The notes under the pieces: model-generated | The model's database searches: none | The model's input: the letters and a program-made list of their open reading frames with translations, nothing else | What the model was told of the DNA's origin: nothing | Shown: piece after piece, positions 33,149 to 42,077 of the stretch | Position numbering within the stretch: position 1 is the first letter of the stretch | Layout of the letters: each line of letters begins with the position of its first letter | Source: Propioniciclava coleopterorum | Lineage (GTDB): Bacteria; Actinomycetota; Actinomycetes; Propionibacteriales; Propionibacteriaceae | Reading direction: 5' to 3' | DNA length: 64,000 nucleotides | Assembly (NCBI RefSeq): GCF_011393335.1 | Contig: NZ_CP049865.1 | Location: 1 to 64,000, forward strand | Translations under genes and position numbers: made by a program

Positions 33149-34006
33149 TCACTTCCCCGAACCCTCGGCGGGCAGCACCGAGCCCTTGAAGGTGTCGGTG
33201 ATGAACTGCCGCAGCTGCGGGCTGGTGAGCGCCTCGTCGACCTTCTTGACGCGCGGGTCGTCCTTCAGGCCGGCCTTGACGACCAGGACGTTGGCGTACG
33301 GGTTGTTCTCGGCCGACTCCAGGGCCAGCGCGTCCGTCGCGGGGGTGAGGCCCGCCTCCAGGGCGTAGTTGCCGTTGATCACCGACAGCTGCACCTTCGG
33401 GTCGTCGAGCGTCGCCGCGAGCTGCGGGCGGTCGATCTTGAGCCAGCCGACGTTTTTGGGGTTGCCCGTGACGTTCTTCTCCGGGGTGATCTGGGAGTAG
33501 TCCAACCCGGGCTGGTCGGCCTTCACGTCGAGGGTGATCAGGCCGGCGTCCTGCAGCAGGAACAGGGCGCGCGCCTGGTTGGTCGCGTCGGCCGGGATCG
33601 CGATGACCGCACCCTCGGGGACGGCGTCGAGCTTGGCCTTCTTCGAGTACAGGCCGAGCGGCTCGACGTGGATCGGGGCGAGCGCGACCAGGTCGGCGCC
33701 GCTGTGCTTGGCGTTCCAGTCGGTCAGGTACGGGACGTGCTGGAAGAAGTTGGCGTCGAGATCCCCCGCGTTGACGAGCTGATTCGGGTCGATGTCGCCG
33801 GAGATCTCGGTGACCTGGATCTTCACGTCGCCGAGCAGCCCCTGCTTCTCGGCCTCCTTCAGCAGCAGCGCGTGCGGCGTGACGTCAGCCATGATCCGCA
33901 GCGGCTTCGACGGATCCGGGGCACCGGCGTTCGCGGCACCGCAGCCGGTCATGACGAGTCCCGTCGTGACAAGGGCTGCGACCGTGGTGATCAGGCGTCG
34001 AAACAT
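33149..34006 (-). CDS. metQ: Methionine-binding lipoprotein
   Basis: Substrate-binding lipoprotein of the NlpA/MetQ family, 285 residues. The signal peptide ends in a lipobox (GLVMTGC, Cys near residue 22). The mature part has IMADVTPHALLLKEAEKQGL, NQLVNAGDLDANFFQHVPYL, GAVIAIPADATNQARALFLL and ENNPYANVLVVKAGL, all family landmarks. ATG 34006 has a GGAATGG-like site upstream. It is first in the met operon and is preceded by a 206-bp leader with a Met-rich peptide and a hairpin. Confidence 0.92.
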   Translation of the reverse strand: MFRRLITTVAALVTTGLVMTGCGAANAGAPDPSKPLRIMADVTPHALLLKEAEKQGLLGDVKIQVTEISGDIDPNQLVNAGDLDANFFQHVPYLTDWNAKHSGADLVALAPIHVEPLGLYSKKAKLDAVPEGAVIAIPADATNQARALFLLQDAGLITLDVKADQPGLDYSQITPEKNVTGNPKNVGWLKIDRPQLAATLDDPKVQLSVINGNYALEAGLTPATDALALESAENNPYANVLVVKAGLKDDPRVKKVDEALTSPQLRQFITDTFKGSVLPAEGSGK

Positions 34007-34100
34007 GATGAATCCATTCCTCATTCTGCGTTGATGGCTGGCTTTGGTTGCCGACAGCACGGGACCGCGAGCGAGGCTGGCAGTACGAACGACATTCCAG

Positions 34101-34129
34101 AATCGCTCGACCCGTCCGGGGAGCGATCG
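34101..34129 (-). promoter_or_regulatory. Leader hairpin between Met-rich peptide and metQ
   Basis: On the minus strand, arms ATCGCTC and GAGCGAT enclose a second small stem CCC/GGG. It lies 12 nt downstream of the leader-peptide stop and about 95 nt before metQ. No U-tract follows, so it is not a standard terminator. It could be part of an attenuation switch. Confidence 0.5.
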
Positions 34130-34140
34130 GAACCGTGCCG

Positions 34141-34212
34141 TCAGGCGGGCATTCGCCGACAGCACATGGGCATCATCATGACGGCGTTCGCCGCGGAGAT
34201 GAGCTGACCCAT
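34141..34212 (-). CDS. Met/Cys-rich leader peptide of the metQNI operon
   Basis: A 23-codon frame with ATG 34212 and GGGAG just upstream. The second half reads MMMPMCCRRMPA: three consecutive Met codons, two more Met nearby and two Cys codons, then a TGA stop at 34141-34143. Five Met in 12 residues ahead of a methionine importer is the classic design of an amino-acid attenuator, where ribosome stalling on scarce Met-tRNA changes downstream RNA folding. The sequence is directly visible; the regulatory role is inference. Cys-rich leader peptides with such a role are known in actinobacteria. A Met version would be less usual. Confidence 0.6.
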   Translation of the reverse strand: MGQLISAANAVMMMPMCCRRMPA

Positions 34213-34219
34213 GGCTCCC

Positions 34220-34249
34220 AGCCTACGTGATCGGACGCGGGGGCTGTCA
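34220..34249 (-). promoter_or_regulatory. Candidate promoter of the metQNI leader
   Basis: Minus strand: TGACAG (34249-34244), an 18-bp spacer, then TAGGCT (34225-34220), about 7 bp before the GGGAG of the leader peptide. Partial sigma-70-like match; inferred. Confidence 0.35.
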
Positions 34250-34305
34250 CATCGGGGCGTCCGTGGACCCCCCGCCTACTATGGACGGCACAGCGAGGAG
34301 GCAGC

Positions 34306-35250
34306 GTGCACGAACCAGGTTGGTACCCGGATCCGGCGGGTACCCAGGGTCGGCTCCGGTGGTGGGACGGACAGCAGTGGACCGGCGAGGTCCGCGACGA
34401 TCCCCACTCCGGCCTCGACGCGATCCTGGACGCCGAGGGCGCACCCACGCCGCCGCGGCCCGCCCGCATCCTCGGCTACGGGACGCTCTCCATCGCGCTG
34501 GTCGCCGTCGTCCTGGGGCTCGCCTCGGCGGCCGGCGCCACCTTCGGGCGCGGGGCTGGCCCCCTGCCCATCAACCCCCCGATCAACCCCACGCCGACCG
34601 CCCACGTCACCACCTCGGCCGCCGCGACCGCCCCGACCGCCGGCCCGAGCCCCACCGCGCCGGAGCCGATCCCCGCCCCCGTCAGCACCGACCCGGCGGC
34701 CGGCGAGGCGCCGCTCCCGAGCCCCGCGATCACGATCCCCGAGGGCGCCCCCGCCGAGGTCTCCCCCACGTGCGACGGAGTGGCCGAGGACGCCGCCCGG
34801 CTCAGCGACGGCGACCTCGCCGTGCAGGCCGGCGGCCAGTGGTCGCGCGAGTCGGTCCCGAGCTGGCTCGACTGCGGCCAGGGCGGACGCCTCCTCGCCG
34901 GCGACGGCACCGCCCGGCTGTGGATCGGACGCGTCTCGCAGCCCAACCTGGAGCAGGGCACCCTCGAGGAGGCGAGCTCCGTCCTCTACGACCAGACGCT
35001 GATGCAGGTGGGCACCTTCCGGACGCTCACCCACGAAGGCGAACCGACCACCGTGAACGGCCGCGACGCCTACCGCGTCGTCTCGACCGTCGGCGGCGGC
35101 CAGGAGCCGACCCAGCAGATCACCCTCATGGTGGTCAACACCGCCGCGGTGAGGCCGACGGTCGTCATCGCGGTCACCGACGCCGACGACGGCGAGGGCA
35201 TGCGCGCCACCCAGGAGGCGCTCGCGACCCTCACGTCGGTCAACGGCTGA
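34306..35250 (+). CDS. DUF2510-domain membrane protein
   Basis: A 314-residue protein starting at GTG 34306 with GAGGAGG upstream. The N-terminal DUF2510 motif is intact: PGWYPDPAGTQGRLRWWDGQ and QWTGEV. One membrane helix (LSIALVAVVLGLASAAGATF, about 62-82) is followed by a Pro/Thr/Ala-rich linker (about 95-150) and an extracytoplasmic domain with two Cys (SPTCDGV, WLDCGQ) possibly forming a disulphide. DUF2510 proteins are common surface-associated proteins of actinobacteria with unknown roles. It is divergent from metQ across the shared leader region; a -10-like TACTAT lies at 34277-34282. Confidence 0.8.
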   Translation: MHEPGWYPDPAGTQGRLRWWDGQQWTGEVRDDPHSGLDAILDAEGAPTPPRPARILGYGTLSIALVAVVLGLASAAGATFGRGAGPLPINPPINPTPTAHVTTSAAATAPTAGPSPTAPEPIPAPVSTDPAAGEAPLPSPAITIPEGAPAEVSPTCDGVAEDAARLSDGDLAVQAGGQWSRESVPSWLDCGQGGRLLAGDGTARLWIGRVSQPNLEQGTLEEASSVLYDQTLMQVGTFRTLTHEGEPTTVNGRDAYRVVSTVGGGQEPTQQITLMVVNTAAVRPTVVIAVTDADDGEGMRATQEALATLTSVNG

Positions 35251-35407
35251 CGCCGAGGCCTCGGGCCGCCGCCGGAGGCCGGGGCGAACTGGCCCGGCGC
35301 CCAGCCACGGGGTCCGCCGAGTCTCGATATGGCCCGCGACGATCGCCCCTCGACAGGAGGGGGCGTGAGTGCGAGGGTCGAGGGGATCCATCGGAAGGAG
35401 AACCCTC

Positions 35408-35749
35408 ATGGACGGCATCGATCCCACGGTCCCGCCGAGCGGAACCGGCTGTCAGGAGTGCCTGGCCGACGGCGGCTGGTGGTTCCACCTGCGCCGCTGC
35501 GCCCAGTGCGGGCACATCGGGTGCTGCGATTCCTCGCCCTCCCAGCACACCACCGCCCACTACGAGGAGACCGGCCACCCGTTCATCCAGAGCTTCGAGC
35601 CGGGTGAGGACTGGTTCTACAACTACCCCGAGAACGCCATGTACAACGGCCCGAAGCTCGCCGCCCCCGACAGCCGCCCCGCCGATCAGCCGGCGCCCGG
35701 GCCCGCGGGCAAGGTGCCGCCGAACTGGATGGACCTGCTGCACGGCTGA
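35408..35749 (+). CDS. UBP-type zinc finger protein
   Basis: A 113-residue soluble protein whose N-terminal ~60 residues form a ZnF-UBP domain: CQECLADGGWW, LRRCAQCGHIGCCDSS and QHTTAHYEETGHPF provide the Cys/His ligands. The C-terminal part is Pro/Ala-rich, ending KVPPNWMDLLHG. Bacterial UBP-type fingers are often encoded as stand-alone small proteins with unknown partners. ATG 35408 has AAGGAG in the preceding bases. The 158-bp gap to the DUF2510 gene is GC-rich and without another gene. Confidence 0.8.
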   Translation: MDGIDPTVPPSGTGCQECLADGGWWFHLRRCAQCGHIGCCDSSPSQHTTAHYEETGHPFIQSFEPGEDWFYNYPENAMYNGPKLAAPDSRPADQPAPGPAGKVPPNWMDLLHG

Positions 35750-35818
35750 CGACCGCCCGCCGGCCCGCGGTCTGGGCGGAGGTCGGCCGTCGGTGCCCCC
35801 GACGGCCGACCCGCCCGC

Positions 35819-37282
35819 TCAGAACGTGCCCGCGTCCAGGGCGACGTACTTCGTGACGAGGTACTCGTTGATCCCCTCGAAGCCGCCCTCGCGGCCCAGC
35901 CCGGACGCCTTGACGCCCCCGAACGGCGCCGCGGCGTTCGAGACCAGGCCGCGGTTCAGCCCGACCATGCCCGTCTCCAGCGCCTCCGAGACGCGGAAGG
36001 CGCGGTTGAGGTCGTTGGTGAACACGAAGGCGGTGAGCCCGAACTCGGTGTCGTTGGCCAGGGCGACCGCTTCGGCCTCGTCCTCGAACACGGTGACGGC
36101 GGCCACCGGTCCGAAGATCTCCTCCCGGGCGATCCGCGCCGTCGCCGGGACCCCGGTGATCAGCGTCGGCTCGTAGAAGAAGCCGGCCCCCGCGCGCGCC
36201 TCGCCCCCGAGCCGCAGGTCGCCGCCGTGGCCCACCGCGTCGCGCACCAGGTCGTCGACGTGGCGGCGCTGCTTGTCGGAGATCACGGGCCCGACCGTCG
36301 CGGCCGGATCCATCCCGTCCGCGGCGACGGCGGCGCGCATCCGCTCCTCCAGCCGAGCCGTGAACTCCGCGGCGACCCCGGCCTGGACGAGGATGCGGTT
36401 GGCGGCCACGCAGGACTCGCCGCCGTTGCGGAACTTGGCCACCATGGCGCCCTCGACGGCGCGGTCGACGTCGGCGTCGTCGAAGACGATGAACGGCGCG
36501 TTGCCGCCCAGTTCCATGGAGGTGCGCACCACGTTCTGCGCCGCCCCCTTGAGCAGGGTGCTCCCCACGCCGGTCGAACCGGTGAAGGAGATCTTGCGGA
36601 GCCTGGGATCGGCCAGCAGCGCCTCCGACATCCTGCTCGACCGCGTCGTGGGCAGGACGTGCAGCACCCCGGCCGGCACGCCGGCCTCCACGAAGAGCTG
36701 CCCCATCAGCAGGCAGGTCAGCGGCGTCTCGTGGGCGGGCTTCACGATCATCGTGCAGCCGGCGGCCAGGGCCGGAGCGACCTTGCGCGTGATCATGCCG
36801 AGCGGGAAGTTCCACGGGGTGATCAGCAGACACGGCCCGACCGGCTGCCGCATGGTCACGATCCGCGTGTCCCCCGCCGGCGCGACCCGGTACTCGCCGT
36901 GGATGCGCGGCGCCTCCTCCGCGAACCATCGCACGTAGTCGGCCGCGTAGAGCACCTCCCCGCGCGACTCGGCCAACGGCTTGCCCATCTCCAGGGTGAT
37001 CAGTTCGGCGAACTGGTCCACCCGCTCGAGGAGCAGCCGGTGGGCCCGCTGGAGGACGTCGGCCCGCTCCCGGGGGCTGGTCGCCGCCCAGGCGGCCCCC
37101 GCCCGGCTGCAGGCGTCCAGGGCCGCCAGCGCGTCGTCGACGGACGCGTCGGCCACGCGGGCCAACTCGTCGCCGGTGGCGGGGTTCACCACCCCGAAGC
37201 GCTCCTCGCGGGGTTCCCACCGGCCGTCCAGCAGCAGGTCCTTCTGCACCCGGTCCAGGACCCCGGTCGTCGGCGCGCCCAC
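35819..37282 (-). CDS. NAD(P)-dependent aldehyde dehydrogenase (SSADH-like)
   Basis: A 487-residue aldehyde dehydrogenase, last gene of the GlpP-headed operon. Cofactor and catalytic motifs are ITPWNFPLGMITRKVAPALA, SFTGSTGVGSTLL, the catalytic Glu in SMELGGNAPFIVFDDADV and the catalytic Cys in RNGGESCVAANRILV. The sequence is closest in style to succinate-semialdehyde dehydrogenases, but short-chain aldehydes are equally possible. GTG 37282 follows the fae homologue after 1 nt (its stop is at 37284-37286). It would oxidise an aldehyde made by the upstream alcohol dehydrogenase. Confidence 0.85.
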   Translation of the reverse strand: MGAPTTGVLDRVQKDLLLDGRWEPREERFGVVNPATGDELARVADASVDDALAALDACSRAGAAWAATSPRERADVLQRAHRLLLERVDQFAELITLEMGKPLAESRGEVLYAADYVRWFAEEAPRIHGEYRVAPAGDTRIVTMRQPVGPCLLITPWNFPLGMITRKVAPALAAGCTMIVKPAHETPLTCLLMGQLFVEAGVPAGVLHVLPTTRSSRMSEALLADPRLRKISFTGSTGVGSTLLKGAAQNVVRTSMELGGNAPFIVFDDADVDRAVEGAMVAKFRNGGESCVAANRILVQAGVAAEFTARLEERMRAAVAADGMDPAATVGPVISDKQRRHVDDLVRDAVGHGGDLRLGGEARAGAGFFYEPTLITGVPATARIAREEIFGPVAAVTVFEDEAEAVALANDTEFGLTAFVFTNDLNRAFRVSEALETGMVGLNRGLVSNAAAPFGGVKASGLGREGGFEGINEYLVTKYVALDAGTF

Positions 37283-37283
37283 C

Positions 37284-37786
37284 TCAGATCGCCTTCGGGG
37301 TGTAGAAGGGGTTGCTCGGCGCGAGGGCCGCCTGGTCGACCTCGTCCCACGTGGGCAGCCCCCTGATGGCCGCGACGATCGCCCCGTGGGCGGCGTCGCG
37401 CTGGTTGCGGTAGACCTCGTCGAGGTCGTCGCAGGCCGGGTTCACCCAGACGGCGGCCACCACGGCCCACTCCTGCGGCGCGTCCGGCGGCAGGATGCCT
37501 TCGGCCATCGCCTGGTGGACGCCGACCGCGACGCCGGCCTGTGCCGCCCCCACGTGGCGCTCCCGTGCAGGTCGCCGTCGATCGGCGCCTTGTTGACGAA
37601 CAGCGTCATCGGGCGGACGGGGACGCCGGGCTGCAGGACGACCATGAACGGTTCGTGCCCGAGCGACGGCCCCGCGAGGGCTCCCGCGAACGCCTGCCCG
37701 ACCGGTCCCTCCTTCGGCCCGATCAGGACGTTGGTGTGCGCGGCGTTGACCCCGCTGCCGATGAATGACTCTCCGATGTGGAGCAC
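37284..37786 (-). CDS. fae: Formaldehyde-activating-enzyme (Fae) homologue, apparent frameshift
   Basis: The N-terminal frame reads MLHIGESFIGSGVNAAHTNV, the Fae signature with the conserved His, then PFMVVLQPGVPVRPMTLFVN. It breaks after HGSATWG. The family continuation, AAQAGVAVGVHQAMAEGILP and WVNPACDDLDEVYRNQ, is in another frame. One extra G in the minus-strand G5 run (37547-37551) joins them and gives 167 residues, the normal Fae size. Fae condenses formaldehyde with tetrahydromethanopterin in methylotrophs; homologues in other bacteria are less clear and may act on other aldehydes. It lies between an alcohol and an aldehyde dehydrogenase gene in the operon. Confidence 0.85.
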
Positions 37787-37811
37787 GTTGATTCCTCTCT
37801 GCCCCGGACGC

Positions 37812-38921
37812 TCAGGCGCCCAGGCCGAAGTCGATGACGGACCGCGCGGCGTTGCTCGGCTTACCGAAGACGTCGTTGATGCGCGCCAGCGGGACGACGG
37901 CCCCGACCAGTTCGTCGAGCTTGAGGCGTCCGGACTGGTACAGGTCGACGACCAGGGGGAAGTCGCGCAGCGGCACGGCCCCTCCGTAGAAGCTGCCGGT
38001 GATCACCTTCTCCTCCCGCGGGAGCCGCGCCGCCGGCAGCGCCACGACGGCGTCCGAGGGGGCGACGCCCACGTAGACGATCCGCCCGCCCCGGCGGGCG
38101 GCGCTGTAGGCGGCGGCCATCGCCGCGGCGTCACCCGTCGCGTCGATGACCACGTCGGCCCCCCGGCCGTGCGTGAGCTCGAGCACCTGGGCGGCGGGGT
38201 CGCCGTCCCCGGTGAGGAGGAAGTCGGTCGCGCCGAAGGCCGAGACGGTCTCCCGCTTGGCCGGGTTGGCGTCGACGACGATGACGCGCCCCGCGCCGGC
38301 GATCGCGGCGCCCTGGACGGCGTTGATGCCGACGCCGCCCCCGCCCAGCACGGCGACGGTGTCGCCGGCCCGGACGTTCCCGGAGAACAGAGCCGCCCCA
38401 ACCCCCGTCATGACCGCGCACCCGATCAGGGACGCGGGCAGCAGCGGCATGTCGGCGGAGATCGGCACGCAGGACTGCTCGGCGACGATCGTCTCCTCGG
38501 TGAACGTCGACAGGAACGAGTACTGCGCGATGGTGTCCCCGCCCGTGGAGCGGAACCGGCTCGTGCCGTCCAGCAGCCCCCCGTCGAGCACGCGCGGCGC
38601 GTACTCGGCGCACAGGTTCGACCGCCCCGACAGGCAGTAGAAGCACTGCCCGCACTCCGGCGCCCACGACAGGGCGACGTGGTCGCCGACCCGGACGCGG
38701 GTCACGTCGGACCCGACCTCGAGGACGACCCCGGAGCCCTCGTGACCCAGGATGATCGGCAGGGGGCTGGCCATGCCGCCCCGGGCCACCATGACGTCGG
38801 AGTGACAGATGCCGGACGCCGCCAGGGCCACCCGGACCTCGCGGGGTCCGGGCGACGTCAGGACGACGGTCTCGACGACGAGGTCGGCGTCGACCTCGTG
38901 CAGCACGGCGGCTGTCGTCAC
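37812..38921 (-). CDS. Zinc-dependent alcohol dehydrogenase (class III / MSH-FDH-like)
   Basis: A 369-residue medium-chain dehydrogenase. Catalytic zinc ligands are ASGICHSDVMVARGG and PIILGHEGSGVV; the structural zinc region is ECGQCFYCLSGRSNLCAEY; the NAD site is VAVLGGGGVGINAVQGAAIA followed by VIVVDANPAK. The sequence around GCAVMTGVGAALFSGNVRAG resembles class III and mycothiol-dependent formaldehyde dehydrogenases, but substrate cannot be read off. GTG 38921 overlaps the transporter stop (GTGA). With the neighbouring fae homologue and aldehyde dehydrogenase, it suggests oxidation of a primary alcohol or a formaldehyde adduct. Confidence 0.85.
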   Translation of the reverse strand: MTTAAVLHEVDADLVVETVVLTSPGPREVRVALAASGICHSDVMVARGGMASPLPIILGHEGSGVVLEVGSDVTRVRVGDHVALSWAPECGQCFYCLSGRSNLCAEYAPRVLDGGLLDGTSRFRSTGGDTIAQYSFLSTFTEETIVAEQSCVPISADMPLLPASLIGCAVMTGVGAALFSGNVRAGDTVAVLGGGGVGINAVQGAAIAGAGRVIVVDANPAKRETVSAFGATDFLLTGDGDPAAQVLELTHGRGADVVIDATGDAAAMAAAYSAARRGGRIVYVGVAPSDAVVALPAARLPREEKVITGSFYGGAVPLRDFPLVVDLYQSGRLKLDELVGAVVPLARINDVFGKPSNAARSVIDFGLGA

Positions 38922-40624
38922 TGCTCCTCCTCGACGGTGGTGGCCTCGACGAACTCGACCGCGTGGTCGTCCTCCTCGGCGTCCAGCGGGGAAGCCGGCC
39001 CGGACACCTCGGCGGCCTCCTTCGCGTAGGCGGCCATGACGGCCTCCTCGCTCATCGTCGCCTTCTTGGCGCGCGAGCGGATCGGGGAGCCGTCGGCGTC
39101 GTAGTCCTGCTTGCGGACGTCGTACTTGGCGGGGTTCGTGGCCACCTTGATGAGCGCGACCACCATGAAGAGTTCGAGGATGAGCGCCGGCAGGCCGCCC
39201 AGGTTCGACAGCATCTTCACGCCGTCGGCACCGCCGGTGGCGGCCAGGAGGATCCAGGCGACCAGGCCGATCAGGATGCCCCAGAAGATCTTCATCAGCC
39301 GCGGCGGCTCCGGCGAGGTCGGCGAGATGCCGGTGCTGGACATGCCGCCGATCGTCGTGGTGTAGGCGTCGGAGCCGGTCACGTACGACAGGAAGGTGAT
39401 GAACAGGAAGATCGGGATGAGCAGCAGCGCGAGCGGGTAGTGCGAGAGGAAGGCGTACACCGCGAACTCGGGGCCCTTGGCGACGGCCTCCGCCAGCGCT
39501 CCCCCGGTCTCCTGGTCCAGCCGGATGGCGGCACCGGAGAAGATCCCGATCCACAGGATGTTGAACAGCGCAGGAAGCACGAACATGACGGTCAGCGCCT
39601 TGCGGACGCTGTGGCCGTACGAGATCCGGCCCAGGAAGATGCCGGAGATCGGCGCCCACGACAGCCAGTTGCACCAGTAGAACATCGTCCAGCCGCCGGC
39701 CCAGGGGTCGTTCGCGGCCGCGCCGGTGAACATCGCCTTGGGGAAGAAGGTGGCCAGGTTGTTGGCCAGGCTCTCCACGCCCAGGTTGAGCACGAAGAAC
39801 GACGGCCCGAACACGAACACGAAGACGAACAGGCCGATGAAGAAGATCGTGTTGATCTCCGACAGCCGCCGGATGCCGTTGAACAGGCCGGTGATGGAGC
39901 TGATGACGAAGGTGACGACGATCGCGAGATCGGCGACGGCCCACATGAACAGGCCGGTCTGCCAGCCGGTGAGGTAGTTCAGGCCGCCACCGATGACCAG
40001 GATGCCGCTGGCCAGCGACGCCGACATGCCGGCGACGAGCGAGTACATCACGATCGCGTCCAGCCCCTGGCCCCACTTGCCCAGGATCTTGTCGCCGAAC
40101 AGCGGGGTCAGGGTCGAGGCGATCGAGTACGGCTTGCGCATGTTGTAGAACGCGAACGCGAACATGATCGACGGCACGGCGTAGATCGCCAGCGGCAGGA
40201 AGCTCCAGTGCGTGAACATGGTCGACACCGCGAAGACGACCGCCTCCGGCGACTCCGGGGTGATGCCGAGTGACTCGGGCGGAGCGGTGTAGTGGTACAG
40301 AGGCTCGGAGGTCCCCCACAGCAGCAGCCCGATGGCGATGATCGAGGTGAGGGTGATCGAGAAGTAGCGGAAGTTGTCGAGCATCGGGGCCGCGTCACGG
40401 CCGCCGATCCGCACGTTGCCGAACTTGGACACCATCAGCCAGACGATCACGACGAACATCGTCAGGACGCCGAGGCTGAACGCCCAGGCCATGTTCGTGA
40501 TCAACCAGCTGTTGGCCCCGTTGATCATGGCGGTGAAGCCTTCGGGATTGGCGAAGTTGAAAATGCACGCCGCCACGAACAGGATCACGGGCGGCCAGAA
40601 GGCGATGGGACGAAGTCTCATCAT
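38918..40624 (-). CDS. BCCT-family transporter
   Basis: A 568-residue secondary transporter of the betaine/carnitine/choline family with about 12 membrane helices. Family landmarks are GLLLWGTSEPLYHYTAPPES, the substrate-box region FYWCNWLSWAPISGIFLGRI and SYVTGSDAYTTTIGGMSS. A long acidic C-terminal tail (about 510-568) could be a sensing domain, as in osmoregulated members. ATG 40624 has GAGGAG 8 nt upstream; a second ATG follows. It probably imports the substrate of this operon; BCCT carriers favour quaternary ammonium or sulfonium compounds, so a choline- or betaine-like substrate is the leading guess. Confidence 0.88.
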   Translation of the reverse strand: MMRLRPIAFWPPVILFVAACIFNFANPEGFTAMINGANSWLITNMAWAFSLGVLTMFVVIVWLMVSKFGNVRIGGRDAAPMLDNFRYFSITLTSIIAIGLLLWGTSEPLYHYTAPPESLGITPESPEAVVFAVSTMFTHWSFLPLAIYAVPSIMFAFAFYNMRKPYSIASTLTPLFGDKILGKWGQGLDAIVMYSLVAGMSASLASGILVIGGGLNYLTGWQTGLFMWAVADLAIVVTFVISSITGLFNGIRRLSEINTIFFIGLFVFVFVFGPSFFVLNLGVESLANNLATFFPKAMFTGAAANDPWAGGWTMFYWCNWLSWAPISGIFLGRISYGHSVRKALTVMFVLPALFNILWIGIFSGAAIRLDQETGGALAEAVAKGPEFAVYAFLSHYPLALLLIPIFLFITFLSYVTGSDAYTTTIGGMSSTGISPTSPEPPRLMKIFWGILIGLVAWILLAATGGADGVKMLSNLGGLPALILELFMVVALIKVATNPAKYDVRKQDYDADGSPIRSRAKKATMSEEAVMAAYAKEAAEVSGPASPLDAEEDDHAVEFVEATTVEEEQ

Positions 40625-42069
40625 GATGGATTCTCCTCGAGTGGAAAAATGGTGCCGGCGTTCATGACCCCGTGGGGGTCGAAGGCGGCCTTCAGCGTGT
40701 GAAGCAGGTGGTAGGCCGAACCGTGTTCGGCTTCGGTCCACGGCGTCCGGGCTTTGCCGATGCCGTGGTGGTGCACGATGGATCCGCCCAGGGCGAGCGC
40801 CTGCTCGCAGATGATGCGGTTGATGGGCTTGTGGTAGGTCGCGACCTCGTCCTCGGGGGCGCAGTCCACCTTGTAGTAATAGGTGAAGTAGACGTTCGTG
40901 CCGGTCTGGTAGCTGTGCGACGAGTGGCCGCCGATCCAGGTGAGGGCGCCGATCTCCGCGCGGACGCGGTCCACGGTGCTGCGGTAGATGTCGTGGATGA
41001 TCGACCAGGAGCCCGAGACCTCCGTCGTGAAGCCGATCTCGGAGGTCTGCAGGATCTCCTCCCGCTCCTGCCGGATCTGCTCCTCGCCCCAGTTGAGGTG
41101 GTCGAACCAGTGCTGGAAGTAGGCGGGATCCAGCGGTTCCACCTCGGGATGCGCGGCCACGATCTCCTCGATGGTGGCGATGGTGGCGTCCACGAGGCGC
41201 TGGTGGCCCTCGGCGGAGAACACCATGACGCACTGGCCCTGTGCGACCGGCGCGAAGTGGCCCTGCGCGTCGTCCTCGTCGTACAGGCGCATGACGGCGG
41301 GCCGCAGCCCCGTCACCATCACCTCGCGCAGGACGGAGAACCCGGTGGCCATCGAGGCCAGGCGGTAGCCGAGGAACCGGGTCGTCTCGGGCGTGAACCG
41401 GAACAGCTTCACCGTGACCTCGGTGATGTAGCACAGCGCACCCTCGTTGCCGATCACGAGGTGTCGGATGTCGGGGCCGGCTGCGCGGCGGGGCACGTTC
41501 TTGATGCGGGTCACCGTGCCGTCGGGGAACACCGCCTCCAGCCCGATCACCATGTCCTCGATGCCGCCGTAGAGCGTGGAGAGTTGGCCGATGCTGCGGG
41601 TGGCGGTGAGTCCGCCCATCTGGGCGAGCGGCTTGGACTGGGGCGAATGCCCGGTGGTCAGCCCGAGCGGCCGCAGCTCGTCCTCGAGGTCCTGCAGCCG
41701 GACGCCGCACTCGACGGTCACCTGCATGTTGTCGGGGTCGATGTGGAGGATCCGGTTCATCCGGGACCCGTCCAGCACGATGCTGCGCTCGACGGCGGTC
41801 TCCAGGCCGCCCTCGGTGGCGCTGCGACCCGTGCGGGGCACGACGTTGATGCCATGGGCGTCGGCGTAGGACAGGACGGCGGCCACGTCGGCGGTCGTCC
41901 TGGCGTACGCGATCGCGACGGGCGGCGGCAGCACGTACACGCCGTGGACGTCCTGGTACTTGCGGTAACGGTCGATGCTGCTGGCCCGAAGCTCCTGCTC
42001 GTCGGTGACGACGTTGTCGGGACCGAGCAGCTCGACCAGGTGGTCGGCGATCGGGGATCTGGCGGACAT
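40621..42069 (-). CDS. FAD-linked oxidase, AGPS-like
   Basis: A 482-residue flavoprotein of the FAD-binding PCMH/VAO type. The FAD domain includes HGINVVPRTGRSATEGGLE and GGLTATRSIGQLSTLYGGIE; the C-terminal part has NWGEEQIRQEREEIL, GGHSSHSYQTGTNVYFTYYY and SIVHHHGIGKARTPW. The HHH run near the end is the signature of alkyl-dihydroxyacetone-phosphate synthases, though AGPS-like bacterial proteins often oxidise other hydroxy compounds. ATG 42069 is 9 nt after the kinase stop, and its own stop overlaps the transporter start. The substrate is unknown. Confidence 0.85.
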   Translation of the reverse strand: MSARSPIADHLVELLGPDNVVTDEQELRASSIDRYRKYQDVHGVYVLPPPVAIAYARTTADVAAVLSYADAHGINVVPRTGRSATEGGLETAVERSIVLDGSRMNRILHIDPDNMQVTVECGVRLQDLEDELRPLGLTTGHSPQSKPLAQMGGLTATRSIGQLSTLYGGIEDMVIGLEAVFPDGTVTRIKNVPRRAAGPDIRHLVIGNEGALCYITEVTVKLFRFTPETTRFLGYRLASMATGFSVLREVMVTGLRPAVMRLYDEDDAQGHFAPVAQGQCVMVFSAEGHQRLVDATIATIEEIVAAHPEVEPLDPAYFQHWFDHLNWGEEQIRQEREEILQTSEIGFTTEVSGSWSIIHDIYRSTVDRVRAEIGALTWIGGHSSHSYQTGTNVYFTYYYKVDCAPEDEVATYHKPINRIICEQALALGGSIVHHHGIGKARTPWTEAEHGSAYHLLHTLKAAFDPHGVMNAGTIFPLEENPS

Positions 42070-42077
42070 GTGGTTCC

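Noticed and set aside
34007-34212. S-box (SAM) riboswitch upstream of metQ
   Set aside because: I could not find the conserved S-box core helices or the typical terminator; the Met-rich leader peptide explains the region better.
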